The position numbers and the translations under genes were made by a program. Below the pieces are notes generated by a model. That model ran no database searches. It saw nothing but the letters and a program-made list of their open reading frames with translations, and was not told the origin of the DNA. From a candidate division KSB1 bacterium (GTDB lineage: Bacteria > Zhuqueibacterota > JdFR-76 > DREG01), in NCBI GenBank assembly GCA_022566355.1, contig JADFJB010000023.1, positions 1-41,659 on the forward strand: 41,659 nucleotides of DNA, in the 5' to 3' direction. Of the stretch, positions 24,177 through 33,277 are shown piece by piece; the stretch's first letter is position 1, and each line of letters begins with the position of its first letter.

Positions 24177-26579
24177 ATGGTTTTTATGAAATTAAAAATT
24201 TCTTTTTCATTTCCTAATAGGGATTTTAAAGTTGGATTTCTGAGTACATTACTCTCTCTAATGCTAATAATGGGTTGTGGCGCTTATTTTAACACCTATT
24301 ACAATGCAAAGAAATTTTTTAATCAGGCAGAAAAAAAACGGATTGAGCGAGAGAAAAGTGCACAAGTTTCGGGAAATCAGAACAGAAGGTTGAATAGGTC
24401 TAAGATCCCGGAGTATGAAAGAGCGATTGAAAAGGGATCTAAAGTTTTACAATTTCATGCTAAAAGTAAATACGTGGATGATGCGCTTTTTTTAATCGGA
24501 CGATCCTTTTATCATACCTACGAATATCTTAAAGCCCGTCGTAAGTTCGATGAGTTAATTACAATTTTTCCGGAAGGTAAACTTGCTTCCAAATCAAAAT
24601 TATGGTTGGGAAAAACCCTCATTGAGCTTAAAGAATACGAAACTGCATTAACCGTTCTGAATGAATTGGTTTCTCAAAAAGTTGATAAAAATATTTCTGG
24701 TGAAGCACGGTTTTTACTTGGTGAGTTATATTTCAATAAAGAAGATTATCCTGCTGCAATAAAAGAATTTACAGACACAATTGATAAAGTCAGTAAAAAA
24801 TCTGACAAAGTCACAGCGCTGTCTAAAGCAAGTGAAGCATACATAAAGCTTCTAGATTACAACAAGGCTGCCCAAGTTTTACGTCGTGCATTGGACTTAA
24901 AACCGGAGTTGGAACAGAAGTATTTAGTCGAGTTGACCTATGCAAAAATATTGCGGCAACTTAAGGAATACGATCAAACATTATTGGTTTTTGATGCAAT
25001 GACCAAAGGAGCGCTTACCCGGAATGAAATGGCCAATGTCAGGCTTGAAATAGCGAACACATACATCGAAAGAGAAGAATGGGACAAAGCTAAGATTACT
25101 CTTGAGGAAATAGTTGTGGATTTTCCAAAATCAGAATTTGCCGTCAGCGCACTTTTTGAACTTGGTAAAATGTTTATCAAGAAGGACAATGATTTACAAC
25201 AGGCAAAGGTTTATTTCGAAGCGGCTAAGAAAAAAAATAAACGAAATGCTGTAACTGATAGTGTTAAGTTATGGCTGAAAAATGTCACCGAGTGGGATCA
25301 GATTAAGTTTGAAATTGAAATTTTGGAAACTGCTTATTATTCATTTGATTTTACAAATACTGATACGATAGGTGAATACATTGTAAATGAACAGGATGAA
25401 TCGGATGAATTTGCATTACAAAAGGCCCTTGCACAAAACCAGGCGCAAGTGAATTCAGACTCGATAAAACAGGATGCCAGTAATGATTCAACGAAGTCTT
25501 CGGAGATGGAGGATTTTTTGTCCCAGGAAATTTTATCAAGAATGGATGAAAAAGAAAAAATCAATCAACTGAAAAAGGATGATAAAAATATTAACGTTGT
25601 AGAGGGTAGTAAAAAACAAGCGCCAAATACGAATATTGTTAAAAAGAAGAAAGTATCAGTTCCAAAGAATTTTAATCAACTTGAAAATAAATTAATATCA
25701 ACCCATAACAAATTGGCAGAACTGTTTCTTTTTCAATTCGATCAGCCGGATTCTGCTTTAGGCCATTATGAATTCTTATCGATTAACTTTGATGATAATC
25801 AACAAGCGCCTCATTGGTTATTCATGCGTTCATCGTTGCAACAGAGAAAAGGGGCTAAAGATCTTGCCAATTCCCTATTCCAAACTATCATAGATAAATA
25901 TCCTAATACAAAGTATTCAGATGAAGCCAGCAAGATTCTTGGAAAAGAAGTACCAGAGAAAAAGTTGGATGTAGTTGAATTACTTTTTACCCAGGCTGAA
26001 GACCAATTATTCAAAATGAATGATGTGGATTCTTCCTTAAAGTTATATTACCGCATATCGGAAGATTACAAAGAATCTGAATTCGCCCCTAAGGCGGTTT
26101 ATGCTATTGCATGGATTAATGAATGGAAACTGTCTAATAATGATAAAGCATTGGAAATTTACGAGCAGTTGATAGAACGTTATCCGGATTCTGAGCTGAC
26201 TAAGCAAGTTAAAATTAAACTTAATGCATTAAAAATAGCTAAAAAAGAAGAAGAAAGAAAACGTAAAGAAGCCGCTGAGCAAATAGCTTCGGAATCTGCA
26301 GAAGAAGACACAACCAATTTAAAAATTGAGGGAATTGATTCGGAATCTACTGAAGAGGACACAACCAATTTAAAAATTGAAGAAATTGATTCGGAATCAA
26401 AAAAGATAGAAGAATTAGATGATATAGATCCAAGAATAAAAAAAACACGCTTTAAAAATAAAAACGAGGCTGAAAAAAATCCAAAAATAGAAACCGATCC
26501 ACGAAAAAAGAACTTAAAGAAAAAAGACGATAAAAAATCCAATCCGAAAAAGAAGGTTCAGCCGGAGCAACTTCTTTGA
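24177..26579 (+). CDS. Large TPR lipoprotein with charged, low-complexity tail
   Basis: 800 residues; ATG at 24177, with another at 24186 that may be the real start. The lipoprotein signal ends in LMLIMGC, followed by GAYFNTYYNAKKFFNQAEKK, a start seen in outer-membrane TPR lipoproteins of FCB bacteria (faintly like gliding/secretion lipoprotein SprE/PorW, weak). TPR units fill about residues 70-350 and again about 500-700, split by a Gln/Ser/Asp-rich linker. The last 100 residues are Lys/Glu-rich with a duplicated segment. Its TGA overlaps the pyrK TTG start, so it is co-translated with pyrimidine genes that have no obvious link to it. Confidence 0.82.
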   Translation: MVFMKLKISFSFPNRDFKVGFLSTLLSLMLIMGCGAYFNTYYNAKKFFNQAEKKRIEREKSAQVSGNQNRRLNRSKIPEYERAIEKGSKVLQFHAKSKYVDDALFLIGRSFYHTYEYLKARRKFDELITIFPEGKLASKSKLWLGKTLIELKEYETALTVLNELVSQKVDKNISGEARFLLGELYFNKEDYPAAIKEFTDTIDKVSKKSDKVTALSKASEAYIKLLDYNKAAQVLRRALDLKPELEQKYLVELTYAKILRQLKEYDQTLLVFDAMTKGALTRNEMANVRLEIANTYIEREEWDKAKITLEEIVVDFPKSEFAVSALFELGKMFIKKDNDLQQAKVYFEAAKKKNKRNAVTDSVKLWLKNVTEWDQIKFEIEILETAYYSFDFTNTDTIGEYIVNEQDESDEFALQKALAQNQAQVNSDSIKQDASNDSTKSSEMEDFLSQEILSRMDEKEKINQLKKDDKNINVVEGSKKQAPNTNIVKKKKVSVPKNFNQLENKLISTHNKLAELFLFQFDQPDSALGHYEFLSINFDDNQQAPHWLFMRSSLQQRKGAKDLANSLFQTIIDKYPNTKYSDEASKILGKEVPEKKLDVVELLFTQAEDQLFKMNDVDSSLKLYYRISEDYKESEFAPKAVYAIAWINEWKLSNNDKALEIYEQLIERYPDSELTKQVKIKLNALKIAKKEEERKRKEAAEQIASESAEEDTTNLKIEGIDSESTEEDTTNLKIEEIDSESKKIEELDDIDPRIKKTRFKNKNEAEKNPKIETDPRKKNLKKKDDKKSNPKKKVQPEQLL
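26289..26390 (+). repeat. 51-base tandem duplication inside the TPR lipoprotein gene
   Basis: Two copies (26289-26339 and 26340-26390) differ at few positions and encode SE-x-x-EEDTTNLKIE-x-IDS twice, with the start of a third copy after. Length is a multiple of three, so the frame is kept. This implies recent slippage or recombination in the disordered tail. Confidence 0.85.
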
Positions 26580-27370
26580 GTAAAAATTATGTCTATCATT
26601 CGGAATTAATTGAAAAAGAATGGCTTAACGATTCTTATTTTACTCTTCGTTTTTTTTGTCCGGAAATTGCACAAATTTGTCTACCCGGACAATTTGTTAA
26701 CCTAAAAATGTCAGATTTGTACGACCCCCTCCTAAGACGGCCAATGAGCATTTACAAATGCAACCGTCAAGAGGGATGGATCGAATTTTTGCTAAAAGTG
26801 GTAGGGAAGGGCACTTTGGGATTCTCGACTGTAAAAAAAGGAGAATTTTTTGGTTTATTTGGTCCTTTAGGGAATGGATTTAATAGCAATGAAATTCAAA
26901 GCGCTATTCTTATTGGGGGTGGAATTGGAATTGCACCATTAGTGTTTTTGGCTGAGGAGCTGGCTGGAAATGGCATCTCCATAAACTTCATCCAGGGTTT
27001 TCGTTCAAAAAATGAATACTGTTGTGGAGATGAAATTATGCCCTTTGTGAACCAACTGTTAATTTCAACTGATGATGGCAGCTTTGGTATTCAAGGTGAT
27101 GTTGCGCAAGTGCTAAATAAATTGATCGCCGAAAATAGTAGTCTTAAAAATTCGACATTATTGGCTTGCGGACCCAATCAAATGATGGAATCTATCGAAA
27201 AAATTTGCTTATCTCAAAATATAAAAGCCCAGTTTTCTGTCGAAACACACATGGCATGCGGCTTCGGAGTTTGTGTCGGTTGTCCCATGCCAAAATCCGA
27301 CGGATCCGGCTATTATTTGTCATGTATCGACGGTCCTGTTTTTAATTTGGGTGAAATAAAGTTTGAGTAA
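26576..27370 (+). CDS. pyrK: Dihydroorotate dehydrogenase electron-transfer subunit
   Basis: 264 residues from a TTG start overlapping the upstream stop by four bases. It has an FAD-binding ferredoxin-reductase fold (LLRRPMSIYKC), the NAD-binding GGGIGIAPLVFLAEELAG, and a [2Fe-2S] site near the C-terminus (C228, C233, C236, C250, in MACGFGVCVGCPMP...YYLSC). PyrK passes electrons from dihydroorotate, through PyrD, to NAD+. It overlaps pyrD by eight bases; the two form the class 1B heterotetramer. Confidence 0.95.
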   Translation: MSKNYVYHSELIEKEWLNDSYFTLRFFCPEIAQICLPGQFVNLKMSDLYDPLLRRPMSIYKCNRQEGWIEFLLKVVGKGTLGFSTVKKGEFFGLFGPLGNGFNSNEIQSAILIGGGIGIAPLVFLAEELAGNGISINFIQGFRSKNEYCCGDEIMPFVNQLLISTDDGSFGIQGDVAQVLNKLIAENSSLKNSTLLACGPNQMMESIEKICLSQNIKAQFSVETHMACGFGVCVGCPMPKSDGSGYYLSCIDGPVFNLGEIKFE

Positions 27371-28271
27371 ATTGACTGTTAAACTGGGGCCATTAGAATT
27401 AGAAAATCCAATTTTAACCGCTTCAGGGACTTTTGGTTACGGAAAAGAATTTGCAGAATTTATCAATCTTGACAGACTAGGAGGAATCGTTACAAAATCT
27501 CTTACTCCCAATCCTCGCCCCGGAAATCCACCTCATCGTGTGGTAGAAGTTACAGGAGCCATGCTCAATTCAATTGGTTTGGCCAACGTTGGCGTAGATT
27601 TATTTATTCAGGATAAAATGCCATTTCTCCAAACCTTGGAATGCAAGGTTATCGTCAATATTGCAGGTGAGAGCCTTGATGAATACTTAATTGTCCTCAC
27701 AAAATTAGAAACTGTTAATAATGGAATTGATGCATATGAAATAAATCTGTCATGTCCAAACGTAAAGGAAGGTGGTAGGACTTTTGGCAAAGATCCCAGA
27801 CAAGTACATCGAATTACGTCGGCATTACGGGAATTGACGAATAAACCGCTGATTATCAAATTGACTCCGGAAGTATCAGATATCGGTGAATTGGGGCTTG
27901 CAGCGCAAGAAGGTGGAGCGGACATCATTTCTGCAATAAACACGTTTATCGGGATGGCAATTAACACAAAAAAAAGAAAAGCGGTTTTGGGAACCATAAC
28001 CGGTGGATTCTCTGGACCAGCACTAAAGCCGTTAGCTCTAGCAAAGGTCTATGCCCTTAGCCAGGTCGTTTCAATACCCATCATAGGAATCGGAGGTATT
28101 TTTACAGTAACCGACGTCGTTGAATTTCTATTGGCGGGGGCCTCTGCGGTTCAAATAGGGACCGCAAATTATATTGAGCCGAAAATCAGCGAAAAACTGG
28201 TTGATGATCTACATCAGTATTGCGAAGAAAACAAATTAGAATCTATCACGGAATTAATCGGAACCCTCTAA
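27363..28271 (+). CDS. pyrD: Dihydroorotate dehydrogenase, catalytic subunit (class 1B)
   Basis: 302 residues, TTG start within pyrK. It is an FMN TIM barrel: NPILTASGTFGYG, KSLTPNPRPGNPPHRV, catalytic Cys131 in EINLSCPNVKEGG, KPLIIKLTPEVSDI, and PIIGIGGIFTVTDVVEFLLAGASA near the FMN phosphate. A Cys as catalytic base, in place of Ser, marks class 1, and the pyrK partner makes it class 1B. It oxidises dihydroorotate to orotate in UMP synthesis. No other pyr genes are in the window. Confidence 0.96.
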   Translation: MSKLTVKLGPLELENPILTASGTFGYGKEFAEFINLDRLGGIVTKSLTPNPRPGNPPHRVVEVTGAMLNSIGLANVGVDLFIQDKMPFLQTLECKVIVNIAGESLDEYLIVLTKLETVNNGIDAYEINLSCPNVKEGGRTFGKDPRQVHRITSALRELTNKPLIIKLTPEVSDIGELGLAAQEGGADIISAINTFIGMAINTKKRKAVLGTITGGFSGPALKPLALAKVYALSQVVSIPIIGIGGIFTVTDVVEFLLAGASAVQIGTANYIEPKISEKLVDDLHQYCEENKLESITELIGTL

Positions 28272-28283
28272 AAGAAAATCAAA

Positions 28284-29120
28284 ATGGCATTTGCACAGCT
28301 TAAATCTCGAGTCCTCGTTACAATTGTCGGGGCGCCTATTGTTTTGTGTTGTGTATATTTTGGAAACTGGCCTTTCCTTATATTCATTGCGGCGATATTT
28401 GTCCTATCGTTAAGGGAATTCTTTGAGCTATCTAAAAATAAGGGTGTCGTTCCCAATTTATTAATTTCTATTATAGCCGGTTTGCTACTTTTATATGACA
28501 TGTATTTTTCTCGCGGCGAATATTTTATACCTATCATCAGTGTTTATCTGGTTCTCATCAGCATTTTACAATTATGGGAAACCAGGGGGTCGCAGATTCA
28601 AAATCTCTCCGTTAATTTTTTTGCTGTCGGATATTTAGGAATGCTGCTAAGTTTTTTTGTTGGGATCCGCCAATTACCCCTTGATTTGAATATTGACTAT
28701 AACCAGGGCGGAATTTGGGCTATTACTATATTGGCGATTTTTTGGATTGGGGATACGATAGCTTATTTTGTAGGAAGCAGCATAGGAAAACATAAATTGG
28801 CGACAAGAGTCAGCCCAAAAAAAACAATCGAGGGTGCGATTGCAGGATTTATCTCCATGCTTATGGTGGCGTATTTATCCAAAATGTTATTTTTACCGGA
28901 ATGGAGTTGGTTAGATGCTACTGTCATCGGTGTAATTTGCGGAACTGTTGGACAAATGAGTGATTTGGTCGAATCGTTATTTAAACGGGATGCTGGTGTA
29001 AAAGACACCTCGAATATCCTGCCAGGACATGGTGGTATATTCGATCGCTTTGATGTCCTTTTTCTTGTCTCACCCCTCATTTTCTTTTATTTAAAATACT
29101 TTTCCTCGGTAAGCCATTGA
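28284..29120 (+). CDS. cdsA: Phosphatidate cytidylyltransferase
   Basis: 278 residues with about seven to eight membrane helices. The family signature lies near the C-terminus: SLFKRDAGVKD followed by NILPGHGGIFDRFDVLF. It makes CDP-diacylglycerol from phosphatidic acid and CTP at the inner membrane. It starts 12 bases after pyrD and probably ends this long plus-strand transcription unit; the next DNA is a pseudogene. PlsC upstream supplies its substrate. Confidence 0.95.
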   Translation: MAFAQLKSRVLVTIVGAPIVLCCVYFGNWPFLIFIAAIFVLSLREFFELSKNKGVVPNLLISIIAGLLLLYDMYFSRGEYFIPIISVYLVLISILQLWETRGSQIQNLSVNFFAVGYLGMLLSFFVGIRQLPLDLNIDYNQGGIWAITILAIFWIGDTIAYFVGSSIGKHKLATRVSPKKTIEGAIAGFISMLMVAYLSKMLFLPEWSWLDATVIGVICGTVGQMSDLVESLFKRDAGVKDTSNILPGHGGIFDRFDVLFLVSPLIFFYLKYFSSVSH

Positions 29121-29153
29121 TAAAAAAATTGCTCGGATGGTTCATAGCATACA

Positions 29154-29544
29154 GGAAGTGTTGCCGTGGGAGTGGGATATGCTTCCGAAGAAGTGCTCTC
29201 TACGAAATTAGGAACTTATATAGCTGGTTGCGATCGGAATTCATAATATCACCGAAGGACTGGCTGTTACCATCCACTTGAGCAAGTATCAAGAAATGTT
29301 TATAGCTACTTTTTTCACAAGCTTACCACAGCCAATGGCAGCTATTCCTGCTGGGATTGCTTCCTGGTTTTTTCAAACCGCTCATGACCGTTTTGATGGG
29401 GTTTGCAGCAGGAGTTATGATTTTCTTGATTTTACTGGAGCTTATTCCCTATGCATTGGATTTTGAAAAGCCGGTAAAAATAGCCAGGGCATTTACCGTA
29501 GGTTTTGCTTGATGTTCTTTATCCAGGTGATGTTGCAATACCTG
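29154..29544 (+). pseudogene. ZIP-family metal transporter remnant (ZupT-like), frameshifted
   Basis: Three reading frames in turn give pieces of one protein. GSVAVGVGYASEEVLSTKLG (from 29154) ends in a stop at a junction. Then GIHNITEGLAVTI and SLPQPMAAIPAGIASWFF carry the ZIP helix motif HNxxEG. Then KPLMTVLMGFAAGVMIFLIL and LLELIPYALDF, and finally LMFFIQVMLQYL. At least three frameshifts are needed, and the first part of the gene is missing. It abuts the downstream minus-strand gene. ZIP proteins import zinc or other divalent metals; this copy cannot be functional as read. Confidence 0.85.
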
Positions 29545-29549
29545 AAATT

Positions 29550-29921
29550 TCAACCCGGGAATGGTTCTAATTCTTCCGGGTTTTCTTTCCTGTTCTCCTT
29601 TGCCATACTGTCAACCTCAGCGCTGACTTTGTCGAGAAATTCCAGAAATCTATCCGGATTCGTCTGATAATAAGAAAGAATTAGTTCGTATTTTTCTAGG
29701 GTAATTTTATTTTTTTTGAGCAATGGAATAAATCTTGAGGTATAATCTTCTTCTCTTGGGTAGAGCGTTTTTATGATCATTATTTCAGCATAAAGCTTCA
29801 CAAACGATTCCTCATCGACAGGAAGTCCAATTTCAGGGTCTTGACTTTTTTGACAATGGATTAGATTAACGGATAGAAAAACTAAGAATAAAAATATTAA
29901 TTTTGTTTTATAATTTGACAT
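29550..29921 (-). CDS. Small DUF4296-like lipoprotein
   Basis: 123 residues. A signal peptide ends at LIHC (Cys23, His at -1 is unusual). The mature part is helical: FVKLYAEIMIIKTLYPREED, then ITLEKYELILSYYQTNPDRF and LEFLDKVSAEVDSMA. The 'F-x-x-x-Y-A-E-I-x-I-I' start and 'F-x-x-S/L-x-x-Y-Y-x-x-N-P-x-x-F' middle resemble DUF4296, small lipoproteins of FCB bacteria with no known function. It stands alone on the minus strand between a pseudogene and the cold-shock gene leader. Confidence 0.7.
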   Translation of the reverse strand: MSNYKTKLIFLFLVFLSVNLIHCQKSQDPEIGLPVDEESFVKLYAEIMIIKTLYPREEDYTSRFIPLLKKNKITLEKYELILSYYQTNPDRFLEFLDKVSAEVDSMAKENRKENPEELEPFPG

Positions 29922-30315
29922 AATCTTTGAAAAGTTAGTTTATATTATAAATTCAATTTGACTTAAATTAAGGTAAGCTTTTGCGAAAAACCAATCAATC
30001 TTAACCCTTGGATTGTGAATATTTCAGAGAACCTAGAACATAACAATAATTAAATATTTCAGTTGTTGAATTTTATTGAAATTAATAGTTGCTTTTTTAT
30101 TGAATTAAATATAAGTTAAGCGCCTAAGTAATATGTACACCTGTTTTATGCTTTTATATGTTCAAATCTAATAATGCCCTTTTAATAAGCTTCACATATA
30201 GAATATAATCAAAATTCATATATATTGGTAAATGGCAAATCTGATGGATCATGGGATGTAAAAGTTGTAGACTTAGTTGTACAAGTCAAAATAAATTAAT
30301 GTAAGGATTTAGTAT
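29922..30315 (+). other. AT-rich intergenic leader before the cold-shock gene
   Basis: Very AT-rich with stops in all frames. It should contain divergent promoters for the lipoprotein (minus) and cspA (plus), but I find no convincing -35/-10 pair. A long 5' leader would be normal for a cold-shock mRNA. A tiny frame, 30251-30304 (MGCKSCRLSCTSQNKLM), ends 11 bases before the cspA start. Confidence 0.5.
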
Positions 30316-30516
30316 ATGGAAACAGGAACAGTAAAATGGTTCAATAGCTCTAAGGGTTATGGATTCATCAATCGAGAAGAGGGCGAAGACGTATTTGTCC
30401 ATTTTAATGCCATCGTAAGTGAGGGTTATAAATCATTGGAAGAGGGAGACAAAGTCCAGTTTGATGTCGAACGTGGACCTAAAGGCTTACAAGCAACTAA
30501 CGTTTCAAAAGTATAG
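30316..30516 (+). CDS. cspA: Cold-shock protein, CspA family
   Basis: 66 residues, one cold-shock domain: [20 protein letters not shown] (RNP1 KGYGFI) and EDVFVHF (RNP2). It binds single-stranded RNA/DNA and prevents RNA structure formation. An AAGGA ribosome site is present ten bases before the ATG, and a terminator lies 21 bases after the stop, so it is a single-gene unit. Confidence 0.97.
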   Translation: METGTVKWFNSSKGYGFINREEGEDVFVHFNAIVSEGYKSLEEGDKVQFDVERGPKGLQATNVSKV

Positions 30517-30536
30517 TTAAAAGAATTTCTTTTATA

Positions 30537-30575
30537 CCCCCTGGTTGGATATCAGCCAGGGGTTTTATTATTTGG
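30537..30575 (+). terminator. Rho-independent terminator of cspA
   Basis: CCCCTGG at 30538-30544 pairs with CCAGGGG at 30556-30562, followed by TTTTATTATTT. Confidence 0.88.
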
Positions 30576-31549
30576 ATCAATGCTTCCTTCTGATAATTCT
30601 GCAAAGTGGGAATACCCGGGGTTATGTATACCCTCAATATTATAATTCCTTCCACACAATGAGATTGATGATTTAAAGCCTATGTCGTATTCAGTTAGTA
30701 AATAAAAAGTTATACCATAACCTCGACATGAAGAGGTTGTGTAAAAATGCAATATCATCACAAAAGCACAATAACGTTCAACTTTTTGTCTCATTAATAT
30801 AGGCAGAGAGGGTCATGATATTGGAATTATCCTGAAGCTAAAAAAAGTAGAGGAGATTGTCCAAACTACAAAGATGAATGTTATTTGATTCTAGTTATTT
30901 GAAGGCACCCTTATTTACTTCCTGACTTATTTTTATTTTCCCGAACAATCCCCGAAAAACCTCAGATCGACAGATGTGTTTAATCCAATATAAAATATAC
31001 TCGCATTTTTTGTTGCTTATCACATCAACAAGTCGGCACATTAGCAATCCCTTTTCGTAACAACCACACAAATAATTCCGATCCCGAGAAACGTTGAGGG
31101 GATGAATATATCCGAGAGTATTTTTTCTCATCAGTGAAAAGCAGATAGTGAATATTTTGCGGCAATACATAAAATATTATAACTCAAACGCCACATTAAG
31201 GGATAGCTTAGAGGATTCATTGGGTTACAAATCCCAGAGTAATGGGATAGTTAAAAGAATTTCTATTTTGGGTGGTTTATGCAACCATTGTATAAGGGAT
31301 GCGGCGTGATGGATAGAATTTATCCCCTCATCGGATCCACTTGATTACAAAGTTCCTTGCAACTTTTTACTAATGGGCAATAACTGATTTAGTCATATAA
31401 TATAATGATAAAAATATAAAAAGTTTACTTTCGCGCGCTGCTAGATTAACTTTTTTTCATCAGTAATACCTTTAATATATTTAGGACCATTAGAAACTAT
31501 AATCTCTACAAAAAAATTAAAAATTATTTTGATTAAGTTAAATATGGCA
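30576..31549. other. Gene-poor stretch between cspA and the rhamnose cluster
   Basis: About 1 kb with no frame I can match to a family. Open frames on the minus strand at 30552-30794 (80 codons), 30895-31170 (91 codons) and 31441-31713 (90 codons) are rich in Cys, Phe and Ile and have no clear ribosome site. An 18-base copy of the cspA 3' end lies at 31247-31264. The stretch may be decayed DNA left by rearrangement. Confidence 0.55.
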
Positions 31550-31584
31550 ATGAAAATGAGCCTCTCAAGGCTGCTCATTTTCAT
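31550..31584. repeat. 12-base inverted repeat upstream of the rhamnose cluster
   Basis: ATGAAAATGAGC (31550-31561) and GCTCATTTTCAT (31573-31584) are perfect inverted copies with an 11-base spacer that can form AGCCT/AGGCT as an alternative stem. No T-run follows. It lies about 40 bases before a candidate -35 box, so an operator or activator site is possible; it could also be an old terminator. Confidence 0.55.
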
Positions 31585-31626
31585 CTTGCACTCAACCTGT
31601 AAGTAATTGTAAATATTTAAAAACAA

Positions 31627-31655
31627 TAGAAAAAAGTATTTCCTTTGATTATAAT
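31627..31655 (+). promoter_or_regulatory. Candidate promoter of the rhamnose cluster
   Basis: A perfect TATAAT at 31650-31655 is preceded, at 17 bases, by TAGAAA (31627-31632; four of six matches to TTGACA). It lies 31 bases before the ATG of the regulator remnant. Confidence 0.4.
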
Positions 31656-31686
31656 TCATAAAGCAAGAAAATAGATTCATGAGACG

Positions 31687-31947
31687 TTGACCATGATACT
31701 GAATGAACGTCAAGATACCTATATGATGGAAGTGGATATTAAAAAAGCCATTATTAAACGTTCCAAAGAATTAATTGCTGTTGTTGACGGCAGTAAATTT
31801 AGTCAGGTCGGCCTGGCATCCTTTGCCTTTCCAGAAAGAATTAATCCCATCGTTACCGATGTGAGTACAACCAGGGAAGCAGTAAAAGCTTTCCGGAAAA
31901 AAGGCATTGAAGTTTTAATTTCCCAAACACAAAGCCGGCAAGATTAA
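31687..31947 (+). pseudogene. DeoR-family regulator, C-terminal fragment only
   Basis: 86 residues. IKKAIIKRSKELIAVVDGSK, FSQVGLASFAFPERINPIV and [20 protein letters not shown] match the last third of the DeoR sensor domain, whose sugar-phosphate site and helix-turn-helix should precede it over about 170 residues. Those parts are absent, and the DNA upstream is AT-rich without a matching frame. The fragment cannot bind DNA by itself. It stops two bases before the isomerase ATG, the position where a rhamnose-pathway regulator often sits. It may still be translated as a short protein, but loss of the 5' end seems likelier. Confidence 0.75.
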
Positions 31948-31949
31948 TT

Positions 31950-33170
31950 ATGGAAACTTCGGACAATTACCGCTATTTGCAAGAAGACCTTGCGAAAAGT
32001 GGATTAGACATTGAAATTATAAAGAGCAAACTGAAAGCTCAGCTAATCGAAACCCCGAGCTGGGGATACGGAAACAGCGGCACCCGGTTCAAGACTTTCG
32101 CCTGGCCTGGAGCCGCACGAAATATCTATGAAAAAATAGTTGATGCGGCATACGTGCACAAGCTCACTGGAATAGCGCCCTCAATTGCCCTTCATATTCC
32201 ATGGGATAAAACGGATGACTGGCAGTTCCTGGGTAAATTTGCCAGGGAAAAGGGATTAAACATCGGGGCGATCAATCCCAATGTGTTTCAAGATGACCAA
32301 TACAAGCTGGGGTCACTGTGCAGTCCTTTTGCCAAGTCGCGTGAACATGCCGTTGCCCACATGGTGGAATGCTGCGACATCATGAAAGCAACCGGCAGTG
32401 ATATTTTAAGCATCTGGCTGGCGGATGGGACCAACTATGCCGGGCAAGATGACCTTTCCCTTCGTAAAGAGCGACTGGAAGAAGGGCTGCGAACCATCTA
32501 TGCAAACCTGCCCACAAATAGCCGCATGCTCATTGAATATAAATTTTTTGAACCGGCGTTCTACCATAGCGATCTTGCCGACTGGGGTATGGCCTATGTG
32601 ATGGCCTGTAAATGCGGTAAGCAAGCAGAAGTCCTTGTCGATACCGGTCATCATGCCCAGGGCACCAATATTGGCCATATTGTTGCCTTTTTATTGAGCG
32701 AAGGGAAACTAGGTGGTTTTCATTTCAACGCCCGGAAATATGCTGACGACGATCTTATTGTGGGCACACAGAATCCTTACGAGCTCTTTGACATATTTAC
32801 ACAATTGGTTGTCAATGAACAGCGTGCGGCAAGCATAGCCTACATGATCGATCAAAGCCACAATATTGAACCAAAACTGGAAGCGATGATTTACAGTATT
32901 ATGAACTGCCAACAGGCATACGCCAAAGCGCTCATTGTCAATTACACTGCCTTGCGTGCTGCTCAGGAATCTGGCGATGTTCTGGGTGCCCATCGCTTAC
33001 ATACAGAAGCTTTTGAAACGGATGTGCGCCCCCTGTTAGCTCAGGTAAGAATAGAGATGGGATTGCATCCCGATCCGATTGAGGCTTATCGCATGGATGA
33101 TTATGAAGACAAAATTACTCGAGAACGCGGTACGGAAACTGGCAGCGGTGGGTATCCGACAGACCGCTAA
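31950..33170 (+). CDS. rhaI: L-rhamnose isomerase, catabolic (RhaI type)
   Basis: 406 residues, a xylose-isomerase-like TIM barrel of the RhaI type, not the E. coli RhaA type. Landmarks: [20 protein letters not shown] near the start, [15 protein letters not shown], metal ligands in [15 protein letters not shown] and [14 protein letters not shown], and [20 protein letters not shown]. It converts L-rhamnose to L-rhamnulose using divalent metal ions. It starts right after the regulator fragment and is followed by rhaB after 107 bases. GC is about 49% in a 60-base sample set from this cluster, well above that of the 24-29 kb genes. Confidence 0.92.
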   Translation: METSDNYRYLQEDLAKSGLDIEIIKSKLKAQLIETPSWGYGNSGTRFKTFAWPGAARNIYEKIVDAAYVHKLTGIAPSIALHIPWDKTDDWQFLGKFAREKGLNIGAINPNVFQDDQYKLGSLCSPFAKSREHAVAHMVECCDIMKATGSDILSIWLADGTNYAGQDDLSLRKERLEEGLRTIYANLPTNSRMLIEYKFFEPAFYHSDLADWGMAYVMACKCGKQAEVLVDTGHHAQGTNIGHIVAFLLSEGKLGGFHFNARKYADDDLIVGTQNPYELFDIFTQLVVNEQRAASIAYMIDQSHNIEPKLEAMIYSIMNCQQAYAKALIVNYTALRAAQESGDVLGAHRLHTEAFETDVRPLLAQVRIEMGLHPDPIEAYRMDDYEDKITRERGTETGSGGYPTDR

Positions 33171-33191
33171 CGTCATATCTTTGTTTCGGAC

Positions 33192-33208
33192 CACTCACTC
33201 ACTCACTC
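33192..33208 (+). repeat. CACT microsatellite between rhaI and rhaB
   Basis: Four tandem copies of a CACT unit, 22 bases after the rhaI stop. The gap from 33171 to 33277 has no other feature I can name. Confidence 0.7.
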
Positions 33209-33277
33209 AAGTTTCTTGAAAGTTACAAATGTTAAATCACTAAATTCCGTTTCCAAAACACACTGAAATAACACACA

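Noticed and set aside
30552-31170. Minus-strand frames of 80 and 91 codons as genes
   Set aside because: No ribosome sites and no family resemblance; the first overlaps the cspA terminator. Cys/Phe-rich composition is typical of read-through of AT-rich DNA.
31205-31245. A tRNA-like T-arm (TGGG, TTACAAAT, CCCA) in the gap before the rhamnose cluster
   Set aside because: The loop is eight bases, and no acceptor stem, anticodon arm or CCA-side pairing can be drawn around it.
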